DNA from: Pelosinus sp. IPA-1
GTDB taxonomy: Bacteria > Bacillota > Negativicutes > DSM-13327
Direction: 5' to 3'
DNA: 64,000 bases
Assembly (NCBI RefSeq): GCF_030269905.1
Contig: NZ_BSVC01000008.1
Location: 223,857-287,856, forward strand
Of the stretch, positions 36,868 through 45,194 are shown piece by piece. Below the pieces are notes generated by a model. It was not told the origin of the DNA. It saw only the letters and a program-made list of their open reading frames with translations, and did not search any database. The position numbers and the translations under genes were made by a program. How positions within the stretch are numbered: position 1 is the first letter of the stretch; each line of letters opens with the position of its first letter.

Positions 36868-37551
36868 ATGAAACTATTACTAGTAGATGACGAGAGTAAA
36901 TTAGTTGAAGCACTATCCTATTTATTAAAAAAGAATGGCTTCGTAGTCGATATTGCTATGGATGGTGAAACAGGCATTGAAATGGCCTGCACTGGAATCT
37001 ATGATATTATTATTTTGGATCGCATGTTGCCCTATTTAGATGGTGTATCGCTGCTGAAAGAATTTCGGAGACTAGGACATAGTACTCCCGTGCTCTTTTT
37101 GACAGCAAAGGATACCCCAGACGATCGGGCGGAAGGTTTAAATGCTGGTGCTGATGATTATTTGGTTAAACCATTCTTCACCGTAGAATTAGTAGCAAGG
37201 CTACAAGCTCTAGCCCGTCGCAAAAACAAAGAAATAGTGGATACCATTTTAATTCTTGACGATATTAGATTCGATCCTCAACGTGCCCAAGTGACTAAAA
37301 AAGATAGGGTAATTCAGTTAACATTAAAAGAATCACAACTGTTAGAACTATTAATACGCAATCAAGGCCAAGTGGTTACCAAACAACGCATTATAGAAAA
37401 AGTATGGGGCTACAATTCCGAGGCGGAAGAAAGTACAATCAATATATATATTCATTACTTACGCAAAAAAATTAACATATCCAATTTGAAGACGGTAAGG
37501 GGCGTTGGCTATTATTTGCCGAAAAGCAATATAACGAAAGTTGCGAATTAA
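36868..37551 (+). CDS. OmpR-family response regulator (orphan)
   Basis: The product is 227 residues. The receiver domain has Asp7-Asp8, the phosphoacceptor Asp51 (IIILDRMLP) and Lys101 (LVKPF). The C-terminal winged helix has LTLKESQLLELLIRNQGQVVTKQRIIEKVWGY and the wing YLRKKI, then TVRGVGYYL. It binds DNA as a phosphorylated dimer. No histidine kinase gene adjoins, so it is an orphan in this window. It is monocistronic with its own terminator, downstream of the flagellin locus. Confidence 0.92.
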   Translation: MKLLLVDDESKLVEALSYLLKKNGFVVDIAMDGETGIEMACTGIYDIIILDRMLPYLDGVSLLKEFRRLGHSTPVLFLTAKDTPDDRAEGLNAGADDYLVKPFFTVELVARLQALARRKNKEIVDTILILDDIRFDPQRAQVTKKDRVIQLTLKESQLLELLIRNQGQVVTKQRIIEKVWGYNSEAEESTINIYIHYLRKKINISNLKTVRGVGYYLPKSNITKVAN

Positions 37552-37566
37552 GTTTTTAAAAAAGTA

Positions 37567-37600
37567 AAAAAGTTACCTGTTATTTACAGGTAACTTTTTC
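37567..37600. terminator. Terminator between convergent genes
   Basis: AAAAAGTTACCTGT pairs with ACAGGTAACTTTTT around a short loop. It serves the response-regulator gene and, in reverse, the minus-strand gene. Confidence 0.85.
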
Positions 37601-37605
37601 TACTT

Positions 37606-37971
37606 TCAACATAGTCGATATTTTATGTCTTGCTGGCTTGCATATATCTCAATCTCGAGCTGGAGTCTTTCCATGATAATTTTTCCTACCATGTCCTGCA
37701 CTTCTTCAGCGGTTTCTTTAACACCCTTGTCAAGAGATAACAAGAGAGCGTCAGCCTGTTCTCGGGACAGATTAGGGGGAACTACCAAATTAAAAGTAGG
37801 CTCAAATGATTTACAGGCATAATTTTCGATATAATCTCTCATTCGGTTACTTACATAATTTATAAAATCTTTATCTGCTGTTATCTCGGCTAGATACATT
37901 CGTATATGTCTTTCTATTTCCTCACAAGGGTTTTCGACTTGTGTAGGAAAAGGGATGATTTTTGATTGCAA
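37606..37971 (-). CDS. Hypothetical cytosolic protein
   Basis: The product is 121 residues with no recognised domain. It opens QSKIIPFPTQVENPCEEIE and is mostly helical and acidic, with three Cys residues, the last at the C-terminus. There is no signal or membrane segment. The start is a TTG with GAGGAGG 8 bases upstream, good evidence that it is translated. It lies 63 bases downstream of csrA on the same strand and may share its transcript, hinting at a link to motility control. Confidence 0.7.
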   Translation of the reverse strand: MQSKIIPFPTQVENPCEEIERHIRMYLAEITADKDFINYVSNRMRDYIENYACKSFEPTFNLVVPPNLSREQADALLLSLDKGVKETAEEVQDMVGKIIMERLQLEIEIYASQQDIKYRLC

Positions 37972-38034
37972 AATAGTACCTCCTCGGTAAAATTAAAATA
38001 AAGTCTTACCTTATGTTGTAGGATTTGGCGTAAG

Positions 38035-38226
38035 TTAAATATTCACAAGTTTTTCTTCTTGAATGTATTTGAAACTATCTTCGTAGATCTCGCCGCGGAT
38101 AATATTTATATATTTAGGGGCATCGATTGCCAGTCTTAAATCGCCCTCGTCACTTCTGACGACTTTGACCATAATATCTTTTCCGATCATAACGTATTCG
38201 CCAGGTTTTCTTCCCAATACCAGCAT
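38035..38226 (-). CDS. csrA: Carbon storage regulator CsrA
   Basis: The product is 63 residues: MLVLGRKPGEYVMIGKDIMVKVV, then LRLAIDAPKYINIIRGEIYE. The N-terminal strand with Arg6 and the GEY/IGKDI loop match the RNA-binding CsrA fold. It binds ANGGA sites in mRNA leaders and in Firmicutes represses flagellin synthesis, usually with FliW as antagonist. GGAGG is 9 bases before the ATG at 38226; the ATG at 38232 is too near. No fliW gene is in the window. It lies 1.7 kb from fliC on the same strand. Confidence 0.93.
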   Translation of the reverse strand: MLVLGRKPGEYVMIGKDIMVKVVRSDEGDLRLAIDAPKYINIIRGEIYEDSFKYIQEEKLVNI

Positions 38227-38330
38227 AATCATTTTCCTCCTCATATATAAATAAAATTCTTCTTTTACTATCATCTCATTCTTTTCTTTAGTTAAGATTA
38301 AATTATTATCAATAAAAAGCAAAATAGTCG

Positions 38331-38367
38331 AAAAGGTGCCCTACGTTATAATATAGGGCACCTTTTT
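38331..38367 (+). terminator. Orphan terminator between divergent genes
   Basis: AAAAGGTGCCCTA pairs with TAGGGCACCTTTT and is followed by T. It lies between csrA and a plus-strand gene with no known gene ending here. Confidence 0.75.
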
Positions 38368-38439
38368 CTATAGTTGACGGTATTAATGTGAATATAGCAA
38401 TTACATTTAGACAAAATAAGTAGAGGTGTACAAATAGAA

Positions 38440-38493
38440 AATAGTCTCTGCTGTGAGAATGAGTTAAAAAATTCTATAGCAGAGATTGTTTTT
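38440..38493 (+). terminator. Second orphan terminator
   Basis: AATAGTCTCTGCTGTGAGAAT pairs with the complement ATTCTATAGCAGAGATT and ends TTTTTTT. Together with the terminator at 38331 it could close a short transcript from about 38375. The rest of 38227-38600 shows no gene. Confidence 0.7.
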
Positions 38494-38600
38494 TTATGTA
38501 AAGGAATCTATAAAGGTATACGCGAAGAAATAATAAAACTTGTAAATAGAGTAGTAATAGCAGTAATAGTTGATTTTATGATGAGAAAGGAAGAGTATTT

Positions 38601-39788
38601 ATGGATGTTACACCAAAATCAGAAATCGAAAAAAGGATTTATAGCTTTCAGGAAAAACTAAGAGGTCAGGAGCTTGACGGAGGAATCATTGTATTAAATA
38701 GTGATATGTTCTACTTTGCTGGTACAGTACAAAATTCCTATTTATATATCCCTGCTACTGGCGATCCTGTGTTAATGGTGAAAAAAAGCTTACGACGTGC
38801 TCAAGAGGAGTCTTCACTCAAAAATATTATTCCCATTAAGCACCCTATGGAAATCCCCGCAATTCTGGCAAGCTTTCATTGTACAAATTTGAAAAAAATA
38901 GGACTAGAATTGGATGTTTTACCATTTAATATTTACCAAATGTATAGAAAAGTATTTCCTAGTGCCGGATTTAGCGATATTTCCCCTGCGATAAAAGAAA
39001 TACGTATGATCAAGTCACCCTATGAAGTAGAACTTTTGCGCAATGCCTTACAAGTTGCGGATCAGGCTTTTTCCGCAGTCCCTACATTTTTACAGGCAGG
39101 AATTCCAGAAATTGAATTAGCTGCTTTGTTTGAAGCGGAGCTACGTAAAGGTGGGTATTCTGGTTCCTGCAAAATGAGAGCCTTTAATCAAGATTTCTTT
39201 TACGGAAACGTGTGTAGTGGCAGCAATGGCTCTTATCCTAGTTTCTTTGATGGACCTGTAGGGGGTAAAGGTGTATCTTTATCCTTCCCCCAAGGGGCTG
39301 GATGGAAGAAGATAGAAAGAGATGAGATTGTTTATATCGATTATACTTGCGTGGTACAAGGTTATACAGGTGACCAAGCACGAATTTTCTGTGTAGGGGA
39401 ACTTACTCCTCATATGACAAAGGCGTTTGAAGATATGTTACTGATTCAGGATGAAATACTTAAGGGAATCAAGCCGGGAACACCTGCTGAAGAGCCTTAT
39501 CTATTAGCTGTAAAAATAGCAGAAGAAATGGGCTATAAAGACTACTTCATGGGCTACAAGGAAGATCAGGTTAAGTTTGTTGGTCATGGTATTGGCTTAG
39601 AACTTGATGAATGGCCTATATTTGCTAAAGGACTTAAGAATCCGATCTTGCCTGGTATGACTTTTGCGCTGGAACCAAAATTAGTGTTTCCTGAAGGAGC
39701 CATTGGAACGGAGAATAGCTATGTTATGACAGAGGAAGGACCCAAGAAATTAAGTTTGACTCCTGAGGTTATCACCTATATTAAGTAA
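38601..39788 (+). CDS. M24 family Xaa-Pro-type peptidase
   Basis: The product is 395 residues. The N-terminal creatinase-like domain spans about 1-150. The pita-bread metallopeptidase domain follows, with ligands in IDYTCVVQGYTGDQAR (two Asp), VGHGIGLELDEWP (His), TFALEPK (Glu) and GTENSYV (Glu). All five metal ligands of the dinuclear site are present. It is a cytosolic peptidase or related hydrolase. GAAAGGAAGAG precedes the ATG. It is monocistronic. Confidence 0.88.
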   Translation: MDVTPKSEIEKRIYSFQEKLRGQELDGGIIVLNSDMFYFAGTVQNSYLYIPATGDPVLMVKKSLRRAQEESSLKNIIPIKHPMEIPAILASFHCTNLKKIGLELDVLPFNIYQMYRKVFPSAGFSDISPAIKEIRMIKSPYEVELLRNALQVADQAFSAVPTFLQAGIPEIELAALFEAELRKGGYSGSCKMRAFNQDFFYGNVCSGSNGSYPSFFDGPVGGKGVSLSFPQGAGWKKIERDEIVYIDYTCVVQGYTGDQARIFCVGELTPHMTKAFEDMLLIQDEILKGIKPGTPAEEPYLLAVKIAEEMGYKDYFMGYKEDQVKFVGHGIGLELDEWPIFAKGLKNPILPGMTFALEPKLVFPEGAIGTENSYVMTEEGPKKLSLTPEVITYIK

Positions 39789-39832
39789 GAACAACAAATT
39801 ATGAGGAAATATTATTACTTCATATTGAAAGA

Positions 39833-39872
39833 ATGTCCTAGAAGAGATGCTACTCTTCTAGGACATTTTTTT
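39833..39872 (+). terminator. Rho-independent terminator
   Basis: GTCCTAGAAGAG pairs with CTCTTCTAGGAC and is followed by ATTTTTTT. Confidence 0.9.
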
Positions 39873-40075
39873 CTACTTGAAGGATAATATACTTTTTAAA
39901 ATTAGAACTGCTGGCTGAAAAGAAATAACCAAATGTTAACATGAAAATAATAGTTAGCTTCGTTATTTGTGTTATCTTAGGATTGAAAATATAATTTTTC
40001 TCCTAGAGAATCATAAAGACAAAATTCTGTCAGTTATCATACATAATAGGCTTTTTATTAGAAGGGGGGATTTCT

Positions 40076-41062
40076 TTGAGTTATTTACCTTTGTCAGATA
40101 TCAAGATAGGAATGACTCTTAATCAGGTATTTGTCAGTCCAGATGCAAAGATGGTTTTTGGGCAAGGAACGGTGGTAAATGAGTATTTACTATCTTGCTT
40201 AAAAAGATGGGCAGTAGAAGGTGCCGATGTGCTAGAGGTCGCAACTGCTGATTTTAACATAGCTGAAATTGAGAAAATGGTTTCGGATATTGTTATAACC
40301 TTGGAAAATAGTACAACCATAGAAAAACATGGACAAGTCACTACAGAGGTGCATTCTGAGATAGAAATAGAATTGAAACGAATTTTTTTGCGTGCTAGGT
40401 ATCATGGGGTTATACCTTTAGATACGATTCTTAACTTGGTTAATACGAAAATCTACCCAAGGCTGTCCCAAAAGGATTCTTTTATACAATTACATGCAGA
40501 TACCTCATCTGGAGATTATCTGTATAGGCACGCATTAGATGTTGCTCTACTTTCTGGTTATCTCGGGCAATGGCTCGGCTATGGTGACAGTGATATTTTG
40601 AACCTTGCTTTGGCTGGATTACTGCATGATATTGGTAAATCTCGATTCAAATCTGAAGTGTTAAGCAAACCTGATAAGCCAAATTGGGAAGAGTTCAATA
40701 TTGCTAAAATACATGCAAGCTATAGTTATCAATTGCTGGCGCAAACAGAGATTGTACCTGATGCAGTTTTAAATGCAGTTCTTCAACATCATGAAAGAAT
40801 GGATGGTTCAGGATACCCTTATGGGTGTAGCGACACAGAGGTCACTATGTTAGCTAGAATTATTGCTGTAGCTGACGTATATGACGCTCTTATTAGTAAT
40901 CGTTACTACAAAAAGAGCGTTTCACCACAAGAAGCAATAGAAATAATGATGTTTCAGATGTCCGGGCAATTAGATACTCGTGTTTTGGCCTGTTTAATAG
41001 AGCATGTTAAAAAATTTGATGTAGGAGGTAAAAGGTCCGTTCTACATAACTTAGCAATGTAA
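40076..41062 (+). CDS. HD-GYP domain protein, likely c-di-GMP phosphodiesterase
   Basis: The product is 328 residues. An N-terminal region of about 140 residues (LPLSDIKIGMTLNQ onward) resembles the DUF3391-like lead of HD-GYP proteins. The HD-GYP domain follows, with HDIGK (184-188), HHERMDGSGYP (238-248) and DVYDALISNRYYK. The HHE-GYP residues needed for c-di-GMP hydrolysis are intact. The start is a TTG after AGGGGGG. It is first gene of a three-gene unit with CheY-like and CheX-like proteins; 49 bases separate it from cheY. Confidence 0.92.
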   Translation: MSYLPLSDIKIGMTLNQVFVSPDAKMVFGQGTVVNEYLLSCLKRWAVEGADVLEVATADFNIAEIEKMVSDIVITLENSTTIEKHGQVTTEVHSEIEIELKRIFLRARYHGVIPLDTILNLVNTKIYPRLSQKDSFIQLHADTSSGDYLYRHALDVALLSGYLGQWLGYGDSDILNLALAGLLHDIGKSRFKSEVLSKPDKPNWEEFNIAKIHASYSYQLLAQTEIVPDAVLNAVLQHHERMDGSGYPYGCSDTEVTMLARIIAVADVYDALISNRYYKKSVSPQEAIEIMMFQMSGQLDTRVLACLIEHVKKFDVGGKRSVLHNLAM

Positions 41063-41111
41063 AAAAGTGCAGCACATAGGGAGTCAATTTACTTGTAAGG
41101 AGAGGATTTTT

Positions 41112-41486
41112 GTGCTTAAACCACTGAAAATTTTGATTAGTGATGATTCATTATTATTGCGAAAAAAATTAAGAGCAGAATTAGAAAAACTAAGTTGCCA
41201 AGTTTTTGAAGCGAAAGATGGACAAGAAGTGATTGAAGCGTATGTAAAATTTTGTCCTGATGGAGTATTTATGGATATTGTTATGCCAAAAGTTAGCGGT
41301 TTAGATGCTTTGAAAAAAATTAAAGAAATAGATAGTAAGGCAAGGGTTATTATGCTCTCTTCGACAGGTACTGCCACTAAATTGCTAGAGGCTCTGAAGC
41401 TAGGTGCAATCGATTTTATTCAAAAACCATACAATAGCAATCAAATCGTGAAAGCAGTAAATGACATCATTCGAAAGGAGCGCTAA
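41112..41486 (+). CDS. CheY-like single-domain response regulator
   Basis: The product is 124 residues and consists of a receiver only: Asp11-Asp12, phosphoacceptor Asp55 (FMDIVMP), Ser/Thr in MLSST, Lys105 (QKPY). The GTG start has AAGGAGAGG upstream; the longer frame from 41067 spans it. The stop codon abuts the next ATG, so translation is coupled to the CheX-like gene. It is probably a motility or adaptation regulator whose phosphate is removed by its neighbour. Confidence 0.9.
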   Translation: MLKPLKILISDDSLLLRKKLRAELEKLSCQVFEAKDGQEVIEAYVKFCPDGVFMDIVMPKVSGLDALKKIKEIDSKARVIMLSSTGTATKLLEALKLGAIDFIQKPYNSNQIVKAVNDIIRKER

Positions 41487-42353
41487 ATGTTTAGTCAATT
41501 TTTTGCTCAATATATATTAAACCAAGGGCTGCTTACCACGACCCAAGTACAGGAAGCTCTTGAAAGTAGAAGGACAGTACAAGTAAAGTTAGGTGTATTG
41601 GCCATTAATCAAGGATTTTTAAATGCTACACAAGTAGAGGAGATTTACAGGTTACAGCATACTGTTGACAAACGATTTGGTGAGATAGCCTTAGATGAAG
41701 GCTATCTCTCAGAAGAGCAACTTATGATTCTTTTAGATACCCAAGAAAATAGTCATCTTAATTTTGGTCAGACAGTAGTTGATAAAGGCTTTATGACTTT
41801 AGAACAACTCGAGCACGTTTTAGACGGTTACAAGAAAGAAAGCAATTTAGGCCAGCAGTCTGATGTATCAATTCTTAAAGACCGTATTCGTACTCAATTA
41901 AACTTCTCACAAGAAGACGAAAATGTAGAATTGTATTATGATTATATTTCACTTTTTCTTCGGGCTATGGTTCGTTTTTTGGACACGAGTCCTTTTCTTA
42001 TATCAATAGCTCAGGAACAGGATCAAAATCGATGGTTTGTTTCGCAAAGTATGACAGGAGATGTTATACTACATAGTAGTTTTACTGCTGAAGATAGTGT
42101 ATTGCTTACATTAGCACGTCGCTATAGCGGTGAAGAAATTTGTGAAATGAATGAGCTTGCTTTTGATAGTATAGGGGAGTTTTTGAATGTTACTAATGGC
42201 CTATTTTGTATTAATCTTTCTAATATGGGATTGGATCTTGATCTACAGCCACAAACGGTTACAAAAGGTGCTGCTTTTAAGGGGAAATCCAATTATGCAA
42301 TAGTGATCGAGACTGGTTTTGGCAGAATGGATTTAGTCGTGGTTGGGGCGTAA
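41487..42353 (+). CDS. CheX-like protein with four MshEN-type repeats
   Basis: The product is 288 residues. Residues 6-118 hold four units of one motif (FAQYILNQGLLTTTQVQEAL, KLGVLAINQGFLNATQVEEI, RFGEIALDEGYLSEEQLMIL, NFGQTVVDKGFMTLEQLEHV). This is the LG-x-L-x-x-G-x-L-x-x-x-Q-L pattern of MshEN c-di-GMP-binding domains. Residues 145-288 resemble CheC/CheX phosphatases, with the ExxN motif at Glu231-Asn234 (DSIGEFLNVTNG). It starts directly at the cheY stop. It may sense c-di-GMP from its HD-GYP partner and dephosphorylate the CheY; this is inference from motifs. Confidence 0.8.
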   Translation: MFSQFFAQYILNQGLLTTTQVQEALESRRTVQVKLGVLAINQGFLNATQVEEIYRLQHTVDKRFGEIALDEGYLSEEQLMILLDTQENSHLNFGQTVVDKGFMTLEQLEHVLDGYKKESNLGQQSDVSILKDRIRTQLNFSQEDENVELYYDYISLFLRAMVRFLDTSPFLISIAQEQDQNRWFVSQSMTGDVILHSSFTAEDSVLLTLARRYSGEEICEMNELAFDSIGEFLNVTNGLFCINLSNMGLDLDLQPQTVTKGAAFKGKSNYAIVIETGFGRMDLVVVGA

Positions 42354-42383
42354 TTAGTAAGAATACTGCACTTACAATAAGAT

Positions 42384-42421
42384 GAAAATGCAGCTAATCC
42401 ACAAGAAGGTTAGCTGCATTT
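42384..42421. terminator. Terminator between convergent genes
   Basis: AATGCAGCTAA pairs with TTAGCTGCATT around a 12-base loop, followed by TTT. It lies between the CheX-like gene and the LysR gene. Confidence 0.75.
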
Positions 42422-42440
42422 CTGTTCTAATTGTGCTTTA

Positions 42441-43328
42441 TTATTTAGCGTTTTCATTTGGATCAAATTGATTAACAAAATCAATAAAGGCCTTACAGGC
42501 TAGTGGCAGGATTTTATCAGGTTTCCAAATGAGCCCCATATCTAAAAAGAGGTGAGGGTGAAGGGGGATTTTGGTTACATGATTTACTACCTTAATTGAA
42601 TTTTTCGGTAAAAAGGAAATCCCTACTCCTTTGGCAACTAGGGCTTTTATAGTTTGGAACTGGTTGGTGGATAAGGCTACTTGAGGTGTTATATTGTGTT
42701 TAGCATATTCCTTCAAAATGATGCTCCGTAGTACAAACCCCTCATTATAAAGGATGATAGGTTCATTTTTTAATTGTTCAAAGGTTAAAAAGGGCTCCTG
42801 GCTAAGAGGGTGGTCTGTGGGGAGGCAAACTACAATTTCCTGGGAGGTAATTAGGTGTGAATCCAGGTCTGTTAAAGTTGGTGGTAAAATGACTAGGCCA
42901 ACATGCACTTCTTCACGCTTAACTAGATCAACAGCTGTGGAGGAACCATCCTCAATAACAGCCATGTCAAGGGAAGGATAATTCTTTTTGAAAGCCGCAA
43001 ATAACTCAGGGAAAACATAAGCCCCTAACAAAGGCGGGACAGCAATTCGGAAGGTCCCTCTAGTTAAGTTTTTATATTCTGTCATCGTGTTTTGCGCAGC
43101 AATTATTCTGGCAAGAATGTCTTTCGCTAAGTCAAGAAACACGGCACCTTCTTCTGTAAGAAGAACTTTTTTTTGGGTTCGATTGAGTAGTTGAAAACCT
43201 AACTCTTCCTCTAATCTATGGATAGATTTGGAAATGGCGGGTTGGGATACGTGTAGTCTATTGGCAGCAATTGTGAAATTTTGTAATTCAGATACAGTAA
43301 CGAAATATTCTAATTCTCTTATATCCAT
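42441..43328 (-). CDS. LysR-family regulator of the FAH gene
   Basis: The product is 295 residues. The helix-turn-helix is RELEYFVTVSELQNFTIAANRLHVSQPAISKSIHRLEEELGFQLLNR. The effector domain has FRIAVPPLLGAYVFPELFAAF and ends near FIDFVNQFD. The ATG at 43328 has GGAGTGG upstream; the GTG at 43340 is less likely. It is divergent from the fumarylacetoacetate hydrolase gene, the usual LysR-target layout, with twin repeats between. Confidence 0.92.
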   Translation of the reverse strand: MDIRELEYFVTVSELQNFTIAANRLHVSQPAISKSIHRLEEELGFQLLNRTQKKVLLTEEGAVFLDLAKDILARIIAAQNTMTEYKNLTRGTFRIAVPPLLGAYVFPELFAAFKKNYPSLDMAVIEDGSSTAVDLVKREEVHVGLVILPPTLTDLDSHLITSQEIVVCLPTDHPLSQEPFLTFEQLKNEPIILYNEGFVLRSIILKEYAKHNITPQVALSTNQFQTIKALVAKGVGISFLPKNSIKVVNHVTKIPLHPHLFLDMGLIWKPDKILPLACKAFIDFVNQFDPNENAK

Positions 43329-43352
43329 GTCTTTATCCACTCCATATGATAG

Positions 43353-43372
43353 CTTATAGTTATTATAGCATG
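43353..43372. promoter_or_regulatory. Putative LysR operator, proximal repeat
   Basis: CTTATAGTTATTATAGCATG, matching the copy at 43477 in 18 of 20 bases. It overlaps the palindrome TATAGC-ATG-GCTATA. It lies just before the lysR start. Confidence 0.5.
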
Positions 43373-43476
43373 GCTATACATAAATAAACTATTAAAGCAT
43401 TAGAAATATGGGATTTATTTTATAAACTATAATGATTTTTGAAATGTACCTTTAGCCGTTATTTTTTACCCAATAA

Positions 43477-43496
43477 CTTATAGTTATCATACCATG
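43477..43496. promoter_or_regulatory. Putative LysR operator, distal repeat
   Basis: CTTATAGTTATCATACCATG, the second copy of the repeat, 102 bases before the FAH start and in the same orientation as the proximal copy. Confidence 0.5.
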
Positions 43497-43598
43497 ATTA
43501 TTCGATATTTTCCTTATCCAGAAGATAGATCTATACTAAAGGTACAGAAAAGCTCATCGGAGTTATAATATAAGACATGGGTAAGGAGAAAAATTATT

Positions 43599-44477
43599 AT
43601 GGGAAAAGAAGTAGCATATAATGAAATTGAGTCAACATTAGAAGGGCGTTATGCCTTAAATACCACTTCCGAAAATGTAGGTGTTTTATTGAGTGGTTCC
43701 CAGAAGATAGTACGTTATCAGGACAAAGAAAAAAATATATTTTATGGTGTGGTCGAGGGAGATACAATCTTTCAGCTTGTCAGTAATTTTGCCGAAATTG
43801 CGTCTGGTATAGTTACCTATGATGGTACAGAGGTTTTACTTTCTGATGTGACTATTTTAATTCCGGTAGAACCATCAAAGGTTGTAAATTTTGGTTGGAC
43901 CTATGCTGGACATGCAAAAGAAACTGGTGGTACAGCCAATTTAAAAGAGCCTTTCCTGTTCTTGAAACCCCAATCAGCACTCATTGCTGATCAAGAAACT
44001 ATCTGTTTGCCACCACTTGATATGACGAATAGAGTAGAACTTGAAGGTGAATTGGCAGTAGTCATCGGTAAAAGTGGTAAAAATATTAAAGAAGAAGATG
44101 CACTAAGCTATGTTTTTGGTTATACCGTATTTAATGATGTTACTGCTCGAGATCTTACAAAGACAGATCCACAGTTTACAAGAGGCAAAGGTTTTGATAC
44201 CTTTGGTCCGATCGGACCATGCGTGGTAACAGCTATCGACCCTACCAATTTGCGGATTGTTACAACCTTAAATGGAAAAGTCGTGCAGGATGGAAATACA
44301 AATCAAATGTCCTTAAGTATACCCTTTTTAATTAGCTGGATTTCAAAGGTTATGACCCTGGAACCAGGTGATGTGTTAGCTCTCGGTTCACCTTCTGGAA
44401 GTTGCCCAATGAAGTCAGGGGATGTGGTAACAGTAGAGGTTGAGAAGATTGGCAAACTAACTAATTATGTAAAATAA
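43599..44477 (+). CDS. Fumarylacetoacetate hydrolase family protein
   Basis: The product is 292 residues. The C-terminal FAH domain shows metal ligands in VELEGELAVVIG (ExE) and NDVTARD (Asp) and the catalytic-site Lys in RGKGFDTFGPIGP. Near the end LALGSPSG replaces the common TGTP-G motif. Such enzymes hydrolyse or decarboxylate beta-diketo or 2-oxo acids such as acylpyruvates. An N-terminal 85-residue lead is typical. AAGGAG precedes the ATG. It is divergent from its likely LysR regulator. Substrate unknown. Confidence 0.88.
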   Translation: MGKEVAYNEIESTLEGRYALNTTSENVGVLLSGSQKIVRYQDKEKNIFYGVVEGDTIFQLVSNFAEIASGIVTYDGTEVLLSDVTILIPVEPSKVVNFGWTYAGHAKETGGTANLKEPFLFLKPQSALIADQETICLPPLDMTNRVELEGELAVVIGKSGKNIKEEDALSYVFGYTVFNDVTARDLTKTDPQFTRGKGFDTFGPIGPCVVTAIDPTNLRIVTTLNGKVVQDGNTNQMSLSIPFLISWISKVMTLEPGDVLALGSPSGSCPMKSGDVVTVEVEKIGKLTNYVK

Positions 44478-44494
44478 AAGATTCATTAATGATC

Positions 44495-44523
44495 AAAACA
44501 CAGGCTTTTTGCCTGTGTTTTTT
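44495..44523 (+). terminator. Rho-independent terminator
   Basis: ACACAGGC-TTTTT-GCCTGTGT is followed by T, after the FAH gene. Confidence 0.85.
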
Positions 44524-44546
44524 ATTGCTTTATTCATGGGTAGTGA

Positions 44547-44966
44547 TTAGATGTTTTGTAGTTGAGCAGTAATGGTAGGATTCGTAGATGTGGCAGTAGT
44601 AATAGTTGTAGCAGTATTTTGAGTAACAGGTACAAGCGGTGGGAGATTGGCTAAAAATTCTTTTGCAATTTCTTGAATATCCTGGGGGAGTCCTATATTG
44701 GGAAAGTTATTTAATGTATAAGCTTGAATGGCTTTTAAAACATCAGGTGTAATTACGATGGTAGGTATAGGGGTTACTGTAGTATCAATTGGAGTGGAAA
44801 CTGGAATGGTTGGAGTAGTAGGAGTTGTTGGTGTTACTGTATTAGAAACAACAACATGCATAGCATTGGTTATATTCATTAAGACGGGGAGATTTGAAAA
44901 AATAAAAGTTTCTAGGGTATTCCGGAAATCTACTTTCAAAGCCAAATTAACACATCCTTTTGACAA
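44547..44966 (-). CDS. Hypothetical Thr/Pro-rich protein
   Basis: The product is up to 139 residues. The middle is a low-complexity Thr/Pro/Val linker (TPTTPTTPTIPVSTPIDTT) and the end is Thr/Asn-rich. Flanking segments, ETFIFSNLPVLMNITNAM and IQAYTLNNFPNIGLPQDIQEIAKEFLANLP, look like short amphipathic helices. There is no clear signal peptide. The TTG at 44966 has a poor site; a TTG eight codons on has AAAGGATG upstream. The plus-strand frame over it is a shadow. Unknown function. Confidence 0.55.
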   Translation of the reverse strand: MSKGCVNLALKVDFRNTLETFIFSNLPVLMNITNAMHVVVSNTVTPTTPTTPTIPVSTPIDTTVTPIPTIVITPDVLKAIQAYTLNNFPNIGLPQDIQEIAKEFLANLPPLVPVTQNTATTITTATSTNPTITAQLQNI

Positions 44967-45142
44967 TGTAATCAGCTTATTATAAAAAAAACAGGTGCCA
45001 CTGCGATTACTATTATCTTACTATGCTCAAGCATTTTTAATTGGAACTAGGACTCTTAAAAAAATATTTAGCGTAGAGCAGTGTTGCTCGTTTTATTAGT
45101 TCATTTGCAGGGTTTGTTTAATCGACTATTTGTGATACTAAA

Positions 45143-45178
45143 AATTCTAGCCCCTGTCTTATGATAGGGGCTAGAATT
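45143..45178 (-). terminator. Terminator of the CBO0543-like gene
   Basis: AATTCTAGCCCCT pairs with AGGGGCTAGAATT; on the minus strand TTTTTAG follows. Confidence 0.75.
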
Positions 45179-45194
45179 AGTAAAAAGTATGGCC

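Noticed and set aside
44728..44985. Plus-strand 85-codon frame with Gly/Val repeats
   Set aside because: It is the antisense of the Thr/Pro-rich low-complexity region of the minus-strand gene and has no ribosome site.
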